Origin: Treponema bryantii
GTDB taxonomy: Bacteria > Spirochaetota > Spirochaetia > Treponematales > Treponemataceae
DNA length: 64,000 bases
NCBI RefSeq assembly: GCF_900111035.1
Contig: NZ_FOFU01000004.1
Coordinates: forward strand, 62,001-126,000
Reading direction: 5' to 3'
The stretch's first letter is position 1; every line of letters begins with the position of its first letter. Positions 28,001 to 36,492 of the stretch are shown here, in pieces. Made by a program: the position numbers and the translations under genes. Below the pieces are notes generated by a model, which had not been told where the DNA came from, did no database searches, and saw only the letters and a list, made by a program, of their open reading frames with translations.

Positions 28001-28322
28001 AATTCTAAAAGACGCCCCAATCATAATTCTTGATGAAGCAACCTCTTCTATTGATATTGAAAACGAAGAAAAGATAAATCGTGCTATCGAAAAAATCATA
28101 GAAAATAAAACAGTTATTGTAATTGCACATAAATTAAGCGCGCTTAAAAACGTGAACAAAATAGTTTTGATACAGGATGGGAAAGTTATTGAAGAAGGTC
28201 CTGCAAATAAGATTATGAGCAGGAGTGATTATTTCAAAAAACTTTATAAGCTTTCTGTAAATGCTGATAACTGGAAAGTTGGAAATCAAATCTTTACAAA
28301 AAATGGAGTAGAAAATGCTTAA
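25047..28322 (+). CDS. Fusion of ECF double ATPase with an ABC exporter-fold subunit (1091 aa)
   Basis: Residues 1 to about 235 and 265-460 are two EcfA-type ATPases (Walker A GKSGCGKTT and GDNGTGKST; signatures LSGGEKQQ and LSGGQKQR; Walker B VMDEPTSNLD and YYDEPTSGLD). After a short linker, residues about 505-800 are an ABC exporter transmembrane domain and about 825-1075 its NBD (Walker A GESGSGKST, signature LSGGERQR, IIILDEATSSID). In modules 2 and 3 the EcfA protein ends at 489-494 aa. A Met at base 26567 would begin the exporter part but has no ribosome binding site. The stop overlaps the start of the partner half by 8 bp. Confidence 0.9.
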   Translation: MIKIDDVSFSYSGKAKNQNCLKHINLEIKDGEFVVLCGKSGCGKTTFTRIINGLAPHFYDGQMEGHVYINDIDVPREPITKISTLVGSVFQNPKSQFFHIDTTSELVFGCENQNMDKEKIKAQLESTVTDFQIKPLLDRSLFELSGGEKQQIACGSVYTARPDIFVMDEPTSNLDKKAINRLQKILTKLKSEEKTIIVSEHRLYFLMDLADRFIYLKDGQIEREFTNAQMKALSEEELHKLGLRTTNLNLIRATPVSVRNKQSAISVSDLSCQRGNSTILDIDDLKLPAKSVIALIGDNGTGKSTFAEALCGTLKSNGTISLDNEVLSDKQRAEKSFMVMQDVNHQLFCDSVLQELKLNSKVSDEEACSVLRKLGIEEYKDRHPSSLSGGQKQRVAIASALCSGKKIIYYDEPTSGLDFEGMQNFSKIVKETDSEVEASVIITHDLELILSCCDYVVHIERGRLVSAYPLDKEGIAKVRYFFTTESEEAFTQKRDNSSSIVRLINRMGKYRKYFYGAIVCMVLGVLASIVPYLMIYKITDGLLNSVSFNLKTIAIILSGILGGGLLHIFLYTQGLSLSHKAAFNTLKELRIQLKEKLNKQSLGTIRQIGTGALKKLFTDDIESIEIILAHAIPEGLSNLLVSVIVIVFMFQINWLLALTSILVIPIGLKCMTKMYRDGTERMGGYFAAAKRMNNSIIEFINGIEVVKVFNYQEESYKNYESGVLNYKNLSLIWYKVCWPWIALYTSLLPNMLLFTLPLGSIAVMTGQATLAQLILIICLSLATGSNLLRALSFMASMTQVNYKIQSLERVLDRTPLKEGHADFSDKSEKTDSSEDITFENVHFSYKDKEVLRDISFTAKAGEMTAIVGESGSGKSTIARLIAHQYDTDGGDISLGGKKITDLSLSALNKKISFVSQEVFLFNRTIMDNIRIGNPSATDEMVKQAAKIASCDEFIDKLPGGYMAMAGDAGKRLSGGERQRIALARAILKDAPIIILDEATSSIDIENEEKINRAIEKIIENKTVIVIAHKLSALKNVNKIVLIQDGKVIEEGPANKIMSRSDYFKKLYKLSVNADNWKVGNQIFTKNGVENA

Positions 28323-29979
28323 ACAAATCCGGCGAATTATAAAACTGGCAGATAAGTATAAAGGAAAAATCAGAATTGCATATCTCTTTTCATTTTTAAA
28401 TTCTTATTTCACCTACTTTCCATACATGCTCAGTCTTTTTGTAATCAAAGCGCTGTTTGAAAAAACAATGAATTATAAAACTGTCGCTGTAATTTCGGGC
28501 ATCTTAATTTTTTGTCTATTGGGACAGGTTTTATTCAGATATCTTTCTGACAGATTTCAGTCTACAGCAGGCTACGAACTTTTTGCGGATCTCAGAATGA
28601 AACTTGGCGACAGACTTAAAAAGATTCCTATGGGATTTTTTTCTGATGGAAATATTGGGAAAATCAGTACAATACTTTCAATTGATATGCAATTTATTGA
28701 GAGCAACTGTATGAACATGATTGCTGATTTTGCTGGAGATGTCTGCTCTCAGATTATGACCGTAAGCTTTATGTTTATACTTCATCCTTATCTTGGTGTG
28801 GTTTCTTTGGTTATCACTGCCCTCATTGTTTTAACAGGAAACCTTTGCATGAAGCACGAGCAGAGCGAAGCAGATAAAAAACAGGAACTGAATGAAGAAT
28901 TATCTGAACAGGTTCTGGAATATATTGAAGGAATGAGCGGTATAAAATCTTACAATATGCTCGAATCAGAATCTAACGAACTGGACAAATCTTTTGTTCA
29001 CATGAAAGATGAATGTCTCGAACTTGAAAAGAAAGTGACTCCAGAACTTAGAATGATTGAAAGCTTGAATATTCTTGGAATTACAATAATTACAGGGCTT
29101 GGAATTTATCTTTACAAAATAGGAAGTATTGATTTATACCGTACTCTCGGTATCAGTATTTTTTCTTTTGGGATTTTCAGACCAGTTAGAGAAATGTATC
29201 TTCAGGTTACAAGAATTGCAGTTATGAACAGCAGCCTGAACCGAATGGAAGAATTGTTTAATCTTGAGTTATTAGATGAAACTGATATTGAAATGATTCC
29301 GGACAATTGTCCAGCTGGAGTTCCCGAAATTGAATATAAGAATGTTTCGTTCTCTTATGAAGAAGAAGCAGTTCTGAAAAATATTTCACTTGAAGTTCCA
29401 CCAAAAACTATGGCAGCTTTAACAGGACCTTCTGGTGGAGGCAAAAGTACAATTGCAAATCTCCTTACCAGATTCTGGGATATTAAGGAAGGTGAAATTT
29501 TAATTCGAGGCTGCGACATTCGTAAAGTTCCATTAAATAATCTGATGGATAATATCAGTGTTGTATTTCAGCGTGTCTATTTATTCAAAGATACAATTTT
29601 CAATAACGTGCGTATGGGAAAGCCTTCTGCTACTCGTGAAGAAGTTCTTGAATGTCTGAAGAAAGCACGTTGTATGGATTTTATAAATAAACTTCCGTTT
29701 GGAATTGATACAGTAATTGGCGAAGGCGGAGCAAGTCTTTCTGGTGGTGAGGCACAGCGTATTTCTATTGCAAGATGTATTCTGAAAGACTCCCCTATCA
29801 TTATTCTTGATGAAGCAACAGCAAGTGTTGATGCGGATAATGAAGCTTATATTCAGCAGGCAATTGATGAACTTTGTGCTGGTAAAACTTTACTGGTTAT
29901 TGCACACAGATTAAACACAATTAAAAATGCAAATGCAGTATATAAAATTGAAAATGGTAATTTAAGCAAAATCAAATAA
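28315..29979 (+). CDS. ABC exporter-fold half-transporter, second subunit of pair 3
   Basis: 554 aa. Transmembrane domain about 15-305 and NBD about 325-550, with Walker A GPSGGGKST, signature LSGGEAQR and Walker B IIILDEATASVD. The start overlaps the end of the fusion gene, so translation is probably coupled, and the partner must be the exporter half of the fusion. The last 18 bp overlap the convergent TetR gene at 29962-30600. Confidence 0.88.
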   Translation: MLKQIRRIIKLADKYKGKIRIAYLFSFLNSYFTYFPYMLSLFVIKALFEKTMNYKTVAVISGILIFCLLGQVLFRYLSDRFQSTAGYELFADLRMKLGDRLKKIPMGFFSDGNIGKISTILSIDMQFIESNCMNMIADFAGDVCSQIMTVSFMFILHPYLGVVSLVITALIVLTGNLCMKHEQSEADKKQELNEELSEQVLEYIEGMSGIKSYNMLESESNELDKSFVHMKDECLELEKKVTPELRMIESLNILGITIITGLGIYLYKIGSIDLYRTLGISIFSFGIFRPVREMYLQVTRIAVMNSSLNRMEELFNLELLDETDIEMIPDNCPAGVPEIEYKNVSFSYEEEAVLKNISLEVPPKTMAALTGPSGGGKSTIANLLTRFWDIKEGEILIRGCDIRKVPLNNLMDNISVVFQRVYLFKDTIFNNVRMGKPSATREEVLECLKKARCMDFINKLPFGIDTVIGEGGASLSGGEAQRISIARCILKDSPIIILDEATASVDADNEAYIQQAIDELCAGKTLLVIAHRLNTIKNANAVYKIENGNLSKIK

Positions 29980-30600
29980 ATCAGCAAAGTTTTTTAGGTT
30001 GGCTAAAATACCATCGTTATAGAATTGTGTAAGTTTTGTTATATATGATTTTGCAACATCCAGTTCAACGCCTTCAATAAGTGGCGCGAAAAGTGCGTTA
30101 TAAAAAGAATATGTGATTGTGCTCAAAAAAAGCTGTGTCGATTTATCTTTCTGGAACTTCTTAAAGTCTTCGAGAATTTCGGGCAACTGTTTGTTTAATT
30201 CTGTTAAATCAATTTCGCAAAGGTTTCGGGTAAAGTGTTCAAACCTCGTTCCTTTTGATTTTTGCAGGATTAATACAAACTGATCTTTGTGAAAATAAGC
30301 GTAATCCAGATATCGAAGATAATACTCTTCCGGATTTTTTGAAAAATCTTTTCTTCGGGCCATGTTCCAGTAAAGGATTTTATCTTCATTGAACATCTTG
30401 ATAAAATCTGAATAAACTGGTTCAATCACGGCGGCAAAAAGTTCTTCTTTATTTTCAAAGCGGGTATAAACTGCACGCGGGCTTGTGTCGGCCTCGCATG
30501 CAATTGTTCTTATAGAAGCCCCTTCAAAGCCTTTTTCGAGGAATTCTTTTTTTGCAACTTCAATAAGTCTTTTGGAGACTCCTATAATTCTTTGCGGCAT
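29962..30600 (-). CDS. TetR-family regulator
   Basis: 212 aa from ATG 30600, which has a GAGG site 6 nt upstream; the frame is open to 30624 but that extension lacks a site. The N-terminal helix-turn-helix is LIEVAKKEFLEKGFEGASIRTIACEA with the recognition helix SPRAVYTRFENKEELF. The ligand domain is unrecognised. It lies downstream of ABC pair 4 in the same direction and converges on ECF module 1, overlapping its last 18 bp. I infer it regulates one of these two transporter operons. Confidence 0.85.
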   Translation of the reverse strand: MPQRIIGVSKRLIEVAKKEFLEKGFEGASIRTIACEADTSPRAVYTRFENKEELFAAVIEPVYSDFIKMFNEDKILYWNMARRKDFSKNPEEYYLRYLDYAYFHKDQFVLILQKSKGTRFEHFTRNLCEIDLTELNKQLPEILEDFKKFQKDKSTQLFLSTITYSFYNALFAPLIEGVELDVAKSYITKLTQFYNDGILANLKNFADLFDFA

Positions 30601-30619
30601 TATAACCTCAATTTTAAAT

Positions 30620-30690
30620 GTCATTGCGAGGAGACCGAAGGCCGACGTGGCAATCTATTATTTGGATTGCTTCGCTACGCTCGCAATGAC
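30620..30690. repeat. Dispersed palindromic repeat (GTCATTGCGAG type)
   Basis: Arms GTCATTGCGAG (30620-30630) and CTCGCAATGAC (30680-30690) enclose an inner GGCAATC/GGATTGC pair. I recognise this as a widely dispersed bacterial intergenic repeat. It sits between the TetR gene and the end of ABC pair 4. Confidence 0.8.
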
Positions 30691-30698
30691 GCTGGATT

Positions 30699-32417
30699 TT
30701 ATTCGCTCTGTAAAGTATACAATTTTTTGTAAACTTCGCAGGATTTCATGAGCTCGTTGTGAGTTCCGTTACCCACTACCCTGCCTTCATCCAGCACTAT
30801 GATTCTGTCACAATTTACAATTGAGCGCAACCTGTGAGCTATCATTAACACCGTACGACCGTTAGTTAGTTTTTCAATAGCAGACTGAATCTTAGTTTCA
30901 GTTTCTGGATCAATCGACGCTGTACTTTCATCAAGCAGAACAATCGGTGCATCTTTTAAGAAGGCACGAGCTATCGAAAGTCTCTGACGTTCTCCACCGC
31001 TTAAGGTATGACCATTTTCTCCGAGCACTGTGTCAAACCCCTGAGGAAGCTTTTCTATAAACGGCATACACTGTGCGAACTCGGCGGCTTTTATAACCTG
31101 TTCACGAGTAGCATTTTTATTTCCAACCAGAATATTGTTATATATTGTATCATTAAAAAGCGTAACATCCTGGAACACAATAGAAAACAATTTGAAAAGT
31201 TCTTCCGGAGCAAGATTTTTTACATTCTGTCCGCCAACTAAAATCTCACCAGAATCATTATCCCAGAAACGCGCTGCAAGACGACAGATTGTACTTTTAC
31301 CGCTGCCCGAAGCCCCTACCAGCGCAGTATACTCTCCCTGCTTTGCAGTAAAGCTTACATCAGATAAAACTTTTTCTCCATTTTCTTTATAGGCAAAATC
31401 AACATTCTTAAACTGAATATCATAATTTGAAGGAGCAAGTACTTCACTACCCGTCTGTTCAGGATAATCCATAATATGACGGATTCTGTTCGCCGCAACT
31501 TTTGACGAAATAACCGCACCAAGATGTTCGCAGGTATAACTTAGCGGCTCATATACCCAAACCGAAGCCAGCATGAAAATCAGATAAACTGAAGCAGAGA
31601 TTTCACCCTTTACAAGAAGATTTGCTCCGACCATCGCAACAACACCGATTCCCATTCGAAGCAAATTGTAAGCAGTTGAAATACTCATTCCGGAAAGAAA
31701 CTCAAAAAGCACAAGCCGGGGAACAAGCCGCCCCATCGTACGCCACAGTTTTTTTTGATAATCTTCGATATTTCCGGACGCTTTAAGAATCTTAATATTT
31801 TCAAGATATTCCTGAATGCGCTCAGAAATTGAAACTTTTATGTCACGGTTTTTCTGATGAGTTTTTCCGGAAATCGGATCACACAAAGCCATGGCAAGAG
31901 CCGCAAACGGAAGAACTGCAAAAAGTGCGAGAGTCATTTTTACATTCACAAAAAAAAGTGCACATACGGTTATCAGGATTCCAAGCATTCCGCCGATAAA
32001 CTCTGTTACCTGATTTGCAAGAACACCTTCAATAATACCAATATCATCCATGATCGTAGAAGTAAGATCGCTCAAATCATGCTTTGAAAGAAAACTTTCG
32101 GGAAGGCGGCGAAGCTTATCTGCAAGATCCATTCGCATATTCAGATTTTCTGATGCGGCGTTGATATACTTCATCTTATACATTTTGCGATATGCAAAAT
32201 ACATCGAAATCACTATTACTGTTCCGGCGATAATCTGTAAAATAAGCGAAGTCTCAAAAGTTCCCTGATTTGCATACGACTCAAGCATTTTTGAAATACA
32301 CTTGTAAATCATAACAAGAGGAACCATTGCAATCAGCTGAAAAACTGCAAGCCAGGCAGAAGCCTTGTAAACTGCGATTCTTGTATTTTTTGAAACGTTC
32401 AGAAATTTCTTAAGCAT
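30699..32417 (-). CDS. ABC exporter-fold half-transporter, second subunit of pair 4
   Basis: 572 aa from ATG 32417, preceded by AAGGAGG; the frame is open to 32450, but that part belongs to the end of the partner gene. Transmembrane domain about 10-310, NBD about 330-565, with Walker A GASGSGKST, signature LSGGERQR and Walker B IVLLDESTASID (Ser replaces the usual Ala). The start overlaps the stop of the first subunit by 8 bp (ATGCTTAA). Confidence 0.88.
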   Translation of the reverse strand: MLKKFLNVSKNTRIAVYKASAWLAVFQLIAMVPLVMIYKCISKMLESYANQGTFETSLILQIIAGTVIVISMYFAYRKMYKMKYINAASENLNMRMDLADKLRRLPESFLSKHDLSDLTSTIMDDIGIIEGVLANQVTEFIGGMLGILITVCALFFVNVKMTLALFAVLPFAALAMALCDPISGKTHQKNRDIKVSISERIQEYLENIKILKASGNIEDYQKKLWRTMGRLVPRLVLFEFLSGMSISTAYNLLRMGIGVVAMVGANLLVKGEISASVYLIFMLASVWVYEPLSYTCEHLGAVISSKVAANRIRHIMDYPEQTGSEVLAPSNYDIQFKNVDFAYKENGEKVLSDVSFTAKQGEYTALVGASGSGKSTICRLAARFWDNDSGEILVGGQNVKNLAPEELFKLFSIVFQDVTLFNDTIYNNILVGNKNATREQVIKAAEFAQCMPFIEKLPQGFDTVLGENGHTLSGGERQRLSIARAFLKDAPIVLLDESTASIDPETETKIQSAIEKLTNGRTVLMIAHRLRSIVNCDRIIVLDEGRVVGNGTHNELMKSCEVYKKLYTLQSE

Positions 32418-34287
32418 TTGAGGCCTCCTTTGCGCTGTCGTTTGAGCCAAGTTTCCAGCTGATTGCGCGGTTATATTCGTTTACCATTGCGCTATATTTT
32501 CCGCCGCGCTTCATCAGTTCATCATGATTTCCTTCTTCAATAATTTTTCCAGCTTCTACAACACAGATTTTATCTGCATCACGGACGGTCGACATTCTGT
32601 GAGCAATCATGATTACAGTTTTATTTTTCAAAAGTTCACTGAAAGCTTTACGAATCAGATATTCATTTTCTGCATCAGCAAAAGCAGTAGCTTCATCAAG
32701 AATGATGATTGGAGAATCTTTTAAGATTGCACGGGCAATTGCAATTCGCTGAACTTCACCGCCGGAAAGATAAACTCCCTTTGCGCCGTAAACTGAATCA
32801 ATGCCATTCGGTAGTTTTGCGATTATGTCTTTGCACTGGGCAAGTTTAAGAGCTCGCATAATTTCGTCACGGCTGGCATCCTTACGATAAAGGGCAACAT
32901 TTTCTGCAATGCTCATTTTCAAAAGACTGTTTTCCTGAAAGACAATACTCACAAGCTCGTTAAGTTTTTTCTGACTGATATCTTTTATGTTTACTCCGCC
33001 GAGCATCACCGCTCCATCAGTCACATCCCTGAGGCGGGCCGCCAGCGATGCAATTGTACTTTTACCACCGCCAGAAAGTCCGACAAGCGCGGTAGTTTTT
33101 CCTTCGGCGACCGAAAGATTAATTCCATCAAGTGCGAGTGGAAGTTCCGGTGCATAACGGAAGCTGACGTTCTTAAACTCAAAACCGTAATTGGCAGGGA
33201 CCTCGGCGAACTCGTGGACGTCATCGCACTTGAGTTCCCCAGCAATACCCCCATCACCGTCCATTTTATACTCCATCACCTTCTCATCCAGAATCGTCTT
33301 AAGCGATTCCATTGCCTCATCCACAATAATCGATTCAGATGAGTTTCCCATAATTCGTTTTAAGATTGTCACTTCAAGAGGAATGATTGACGCAAAGAAA
33401 ATGAACGATGCAAAAAGATGAATGGCACCGGCAACACCAGTCGCTCCGCCCACAACACCTTTCCACAGCACCAGCACCACCGGCACCAGCGTATAGAACA
33501 CAGAGTTCATCGCCGTATTATAAAGGCTGTCCGCCGTCATCATAGAAATTGCAAACTTGTAAACGTACTCACAAAAGCCCTTCACAGAATTTTTATAACG
33601 TGCAAAAGAATCAGCTGTCTGCCCGAATGTTTTCATAACAGGAATACCTCGCACATACTCAACCGCTGCGTTCGACATATCCTTCTGCGCCTGCTGATAG
33701 GTTCGCACGAAGTCACTTCCATTTCCCATCATAATCACCATCAAAAGTACAAAGCCAATGATTACAGGAATCAGACAGGCAACCGAAAGCAACACGCTGT
33801 AACGGAACATAAAAATCACAAAGGCAACAGGAAGCACAATCGACATCGTAGTATTCGGAATCTGATGCGCAATCAGAGTTTCACTTGCGTCAGTATTTTT
33901 CTCGATGATTTTTCTAAGACTGCCGCTCGGGTTTGAATCATAATATCCTCCCGGCAATTTTCCAATATGGCAGATAAGCATTTTCTTCAATTGCACCGCA
34001 GTATTAAAAGCTGTGATATGAGAGAACAAAAGCGAAAGTCCGTAAAGTCCGTAAGCCGCACAAACAGCAAACACAATGCCCTTGCTAAACTCATAAAAAA
34101 TCTCTTTATCAACGGAGCCGAGATTTCCGTAATTAGAAATAATTACCTCCGCGATTTTATACACAAAGGTATACGCATAAATATTTTCTATTGCCGACAA
34201 AGCAGCAAAAACAATGCTGATGAGCATGGTGATTTTGAAAGCGCCCATCGAGCGAAATAAAAAAGGTAGATTTGATTTTGATTTCAT
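32410..34287 (-). CDS. ABC exporter-fold half-transporter, first subunit of pair 4
   Basis: 625 aa from ATG 34287, which has a GAGGAG site; the longer frame to 34305 lacks one. Transmembrane domain about 10-315, NBD about 365-600, with Walker A GLSGGGKST, signature LSGGEVQR and Walker B IIILDEATAFAD. The linker is longer than in the paralogues. It follows the S-component of ECF module 2 on the same strand, so the order T, A, S, ABC, ABC matches the gene content of module 1. Confidence 0.87.
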   Translation of the reverse strand: MKSKSNLPFLFRSMGAFKITMLISIVFAALSAIENIYAYTFVYKIAEVIISNYGNLGSVDKEIFYEFSKGIVFAVCAAYGLYGLSLLFSHITAFNTAVQLKKMLICHIGKLPGGYYDSNPSGSLRKIIEKNTDASETLIAHQIPNTTMSIVLPVAFVIFMFRYSVLLSVACLIPVIIGFVLLMVIMMGNGSDFVRTYQQAQKDMSNAAVEYVRGIPVMKTFGQTADSFARYKNSVKGFCEYVYKFAISMMTADSLYNTAMNSVFYTLVPVVLVLWKGVVGGATGVAGAIHLFASFIFFASIIPLEVTILKRIMGNSSESIIVDEAMESLKTILDEKVMEYKMDGDGGIAGELKCDDVHEFAEVPANYGFEFKNVSFRYAPELPLALDGINLSVAEGKTTALVGLSGGGKSTIASLAARLRDVTDGAVMLGGVNIKDISQKKLNELVSIVFQENSLLKMSIAENVALYRKDASRDEIMRALKLAQCKDIIAKLPNGIDSVYGAKGVYLSGGEVQRIAIARAILKDSPIIILDEATAFADAENEYLIRKAFSELLKNKTVIMIAHRMSTVRDADKICVVEAGKIIEEGNHDELMKRGGKYSAMVNEYNRAISWKLGSNDSAKEASNA

Positions 34288-34310
34288 TTTTCTCCTCGTC
34301 ATCAAGAACC

Positions 34311-34345
34311 GTCATACTGAACTTGTTTCAGGATCGGGATCTTTT
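34311..34345. repeat. CTGAACTTGTTTCAG repeat, copy 1
   Basis: A GTCATACTGAACTTGTTTCAG unit followed by a second GGATC and TGAAAC stretches. It belongs to the same dispersed family as the copies at 43735, 53418 and 57812, and lies between the S-component gene and ABC pair 4. Confidence 0.7.
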
Positions 34346-34427
34346 GAAACACTGTTTCAATACACTCCTAAAAAACTGTCTGATGAAACTCACCAAACAG
34401 AAAATTTTTTTGAGGTATAGATATTTT

Positions 34428-35021
34428 TTAACTATTCTTTTTTTCCTTCAGATGCTTACGAAGAATCAGCCAGCCAAGATATACTCCGGCTACAGCCAGT
34501 ACAAATACGATTAATGTTGAAACAACGCCCATGAAGCCGGTTGTATACTTTACCATTTCTTCCATTGCTTCTGGAGTCTGGCCGCGACCAATCCATTCAG
34601 ACTTGTAACTTTCAAGAAAGAACCAGCTTGGAACGATTGATCCCCACGCCTGTCCAACATGGAAAACACCCGACGCAAGAGCGACCTTCCATACTGCAGG
34701 CTTTTCTTCGCGGGAAGCAATCACATCTGCAAGAACAGCTGCTACCATTGAAGTAATGAGCCATGGAAGATATCCGGCACCCATTATTGAAAAAATTAAC
34801 ATGATGATTGCCTGCATGATTGTGAACTGTCCGAACTTTCCAACCTTACGGGTAAGAAACAAAATTACAGCTCCAGTAAAAACAGCACAGATTCCAGGAC
34901 TTATTGCGTGACCAAACTGTCCGAGCACCATTACAATCATACTGGCAACCAGGTAGAATACCAAGTACAAGGCTGTCAAAAGAGATGTCATTACAACATC
35001 CTTGATTTTTAATTTGCGCAC
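34428..35021 (-). CDS. ECF transporter S-component, Trep_Strep/MptD family (module 2)
   Basis: 197 aa, about six membrane helices. The opening KLKIKDVVMTSLLTALYLVFY and the loop FLTRKVGKFG match the other two copies. It begins 1 bp after the EcfA gene ends. The operon order T, A, S differs from S, T, A in module 1, so the modules were not simply duplicated as blocks. Confidence 0.88.
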   Translation of the reverse strand: MRKLKIKDVVMTSLLTALYLVFYLVASMIVMVLGQFGHAISPGICAVFTGAVILFLTRKVGKFGQFTIMQAIIMLIFSIMGAGYLPWLITSMVAAVLADVIASREEKPAVWKVALASGVFHVGQAWGSIVPSWFFLESYKSEWIGRGQTPEAMEEMVKYTTGFMGVVSTLIVFVLAVAGVYLGWLILRKHLKEKKNS

Positions 35022-35022
35022 A

Positions 35023-36492
35023 CTACGCCTCCTTTTTTAATAATTCGAAACCTTCCGAATTATCTTTCATTTTATTAAATATCTGATTCAACTCACCAAC
35101 TGTCGAAGCATCAAGAACAAAGTCTTTCTGAATCTTTCCATCCTCAAGAAAGATTATTCTGTCTGCAACATGGCGGATAAATTCATAATCATGAGAAATC
35201 ACAAGCACAGATGATTTCTCCCTAAGCTTAATAATTTCATTTGAAACTTTTTCCATTGAAGAAACATCAAGTCCGCTCGTAGGTTCATCAAAAATAATCA
35301 GATCGCGGTCGCAAAGCATCGCCATTCCAATCTGCAGTCTCTGCTTCTGCCCGCCGCTCAATTCAAACGGATGAGAATCCTTAAACTTTCCAAGTCCAAG
35401 ATATTCAAGACACTCATCGATTTCCTGCGGCGCCTTCTTTACAAGTGAAAGTTCATTTTTTACAGAAGTTCCAAAAAGCTGATAATCCGGGTCCTGCATG
35501 ATAAAAAACGGCAGACTCGAAGTTGTAACTTTTCCATAATCCGGTTTATAAGTTTTACAAAGAAGTTTTGCAAGCGTTGTTTTACCCGTACCATTACAGC
35601 CGACAAGAACTGTAATCTCACCCTTGTATAATTTGAGATTCACATCTATCAAAATATTTTTATAACCAGCACCCTGTAATTCAGCAACAGGTTTTATGTG
35701 TTCTTCTGTTTTGGGCAATTTTAAAAGATAAGGAACATCAAGAGAAAATAAATCAAAACTTCTTGTATCATAAGTGCCTTTTTTGAAAGCACGCTCGCTG
35801 TTGTAAACAGTAAGCTCGCCGTTTTCCATAATGAACACTTTATCAATAATATCATTCAGATAATAAAATCTATGGTCAGCAACAATTACTGTCATGCCGT
35901 CAGCCTTAAGCCGTTCAATGATACTGCCAAGTTTCATCGCATTTCCGTAATCAAGATTTGCAGAAGGCTCGTCAAAAAGAACAATTTTTTGATTCATAGT
36001 AAGAGCCGAAGCAAGCGCAATCATCTGACGCTCGCCACTCGAAAGAATGAAGATATTTTTATCCAGAAGATTTTTAAGGCCAAATTCTTCTGTAAGCTGA
36101 GCTAGTTTCTTTTCCATAGTGGCTTTTGTCCAGCCGTAATTTTCCATCGGGAAAACAAGTTCGCTTGTTGTGTTATCAGTAAAAAACTGAGAGCGTGGAT
36201 TCTGGAATACCGAACCAATATCGCTATTCAGTTCATGCATTTTTAGTTTGCTGTATTCTTTTCCATTTATCATAAGCTTGCCAGAAAGATGTCCTTCTGT
36301 AACTGCAGGTATCAATCCGTTTAAACATTTAAGAAGAGTAGATTTTCCACAACCGCTGTTTCCAGTAAGAAGAATAACCTCCCCTTTTTTGATTTCAAAG
36401 TTTACATTTTTGATTCCTTCATCAGAATCCATATATGAAAAAGTCAGATCCTCCGCCTGAAGCACAGTTTCCTTATTTATTTCCTGAACCAT
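35023..36492 (-). CDS. ECF transporter double ATPase (EcfA-EcfA', module 2)
   Basis: 489 aa with two ABC domains in one chain: Walker A GNSGCGKST and GCNGTGKTT, Walker B VLFDEPSANLD and IIFDEPTSGLD. The first signature reads LSSGERQM instead of LSGGE (Gly to Ser), the second LSGGQKQR. It energises the T/S units at 36477 and 34428. AGGAGG precedes the start, and the start overlaps the end of the T gene by 16 bp. Confidence 0.9.
   Translation of the reverse strand: MVQEINKETVLQAEDLTFSYMDSDEGIKNVNFEIKKGEVILLTGNSGCGKSTLLKCLNGLIPAVTEGHLSGKLMINGKEYSKLKMHELNSDIGSVFQNPRSQFFTDNTTSELVFPMENYGWTKATMEKKLAQLTEEFGLKNLLDKNIFILSSGERQMIALASALTMNQKIVLFDEPSANLDYGNAMKLGSIIERLKADGMTVIVADHRFYYLNDIIDKVFIMENGELTVYNSERAFKKGTYDTRSFDLFSLDVPYLLKLPKTEEHIKPVAELQGAGYKNILIDVNLKLYKGEITVLVGCNGTGKTTLAKLLCKTYKPDYGKVTTSSLPFFIMQDPDYQLFGTSVKNELSLVKKAPQEIDECLEYLGLGKFKDSHPFELSGGQKQRLQIGMAMLCDRDLIIFDEPTSGLDVSSMEKVSNEIIKLREKSSVLVISHDYEFIRHVADRIIFLEDGKIQKDFVLDASTVGELNQIFNKMKDNSEGFELLKKEA

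Noticed and set aside
26567-28322. Separate start for the exporter half of the ECF fusion
   Set aside because: The ATG at 26567 has no ribosome binding site, the frame is continuous with no stop, and the preceding residues form a plausible linker.
30485-30751. 88-codon plus-strand frame containing ARRPKADVAIYYLDCFATLA
   Set aside because: This protein string is the translation of the dispersed GTCATTGCGAG repeat, not a gene.
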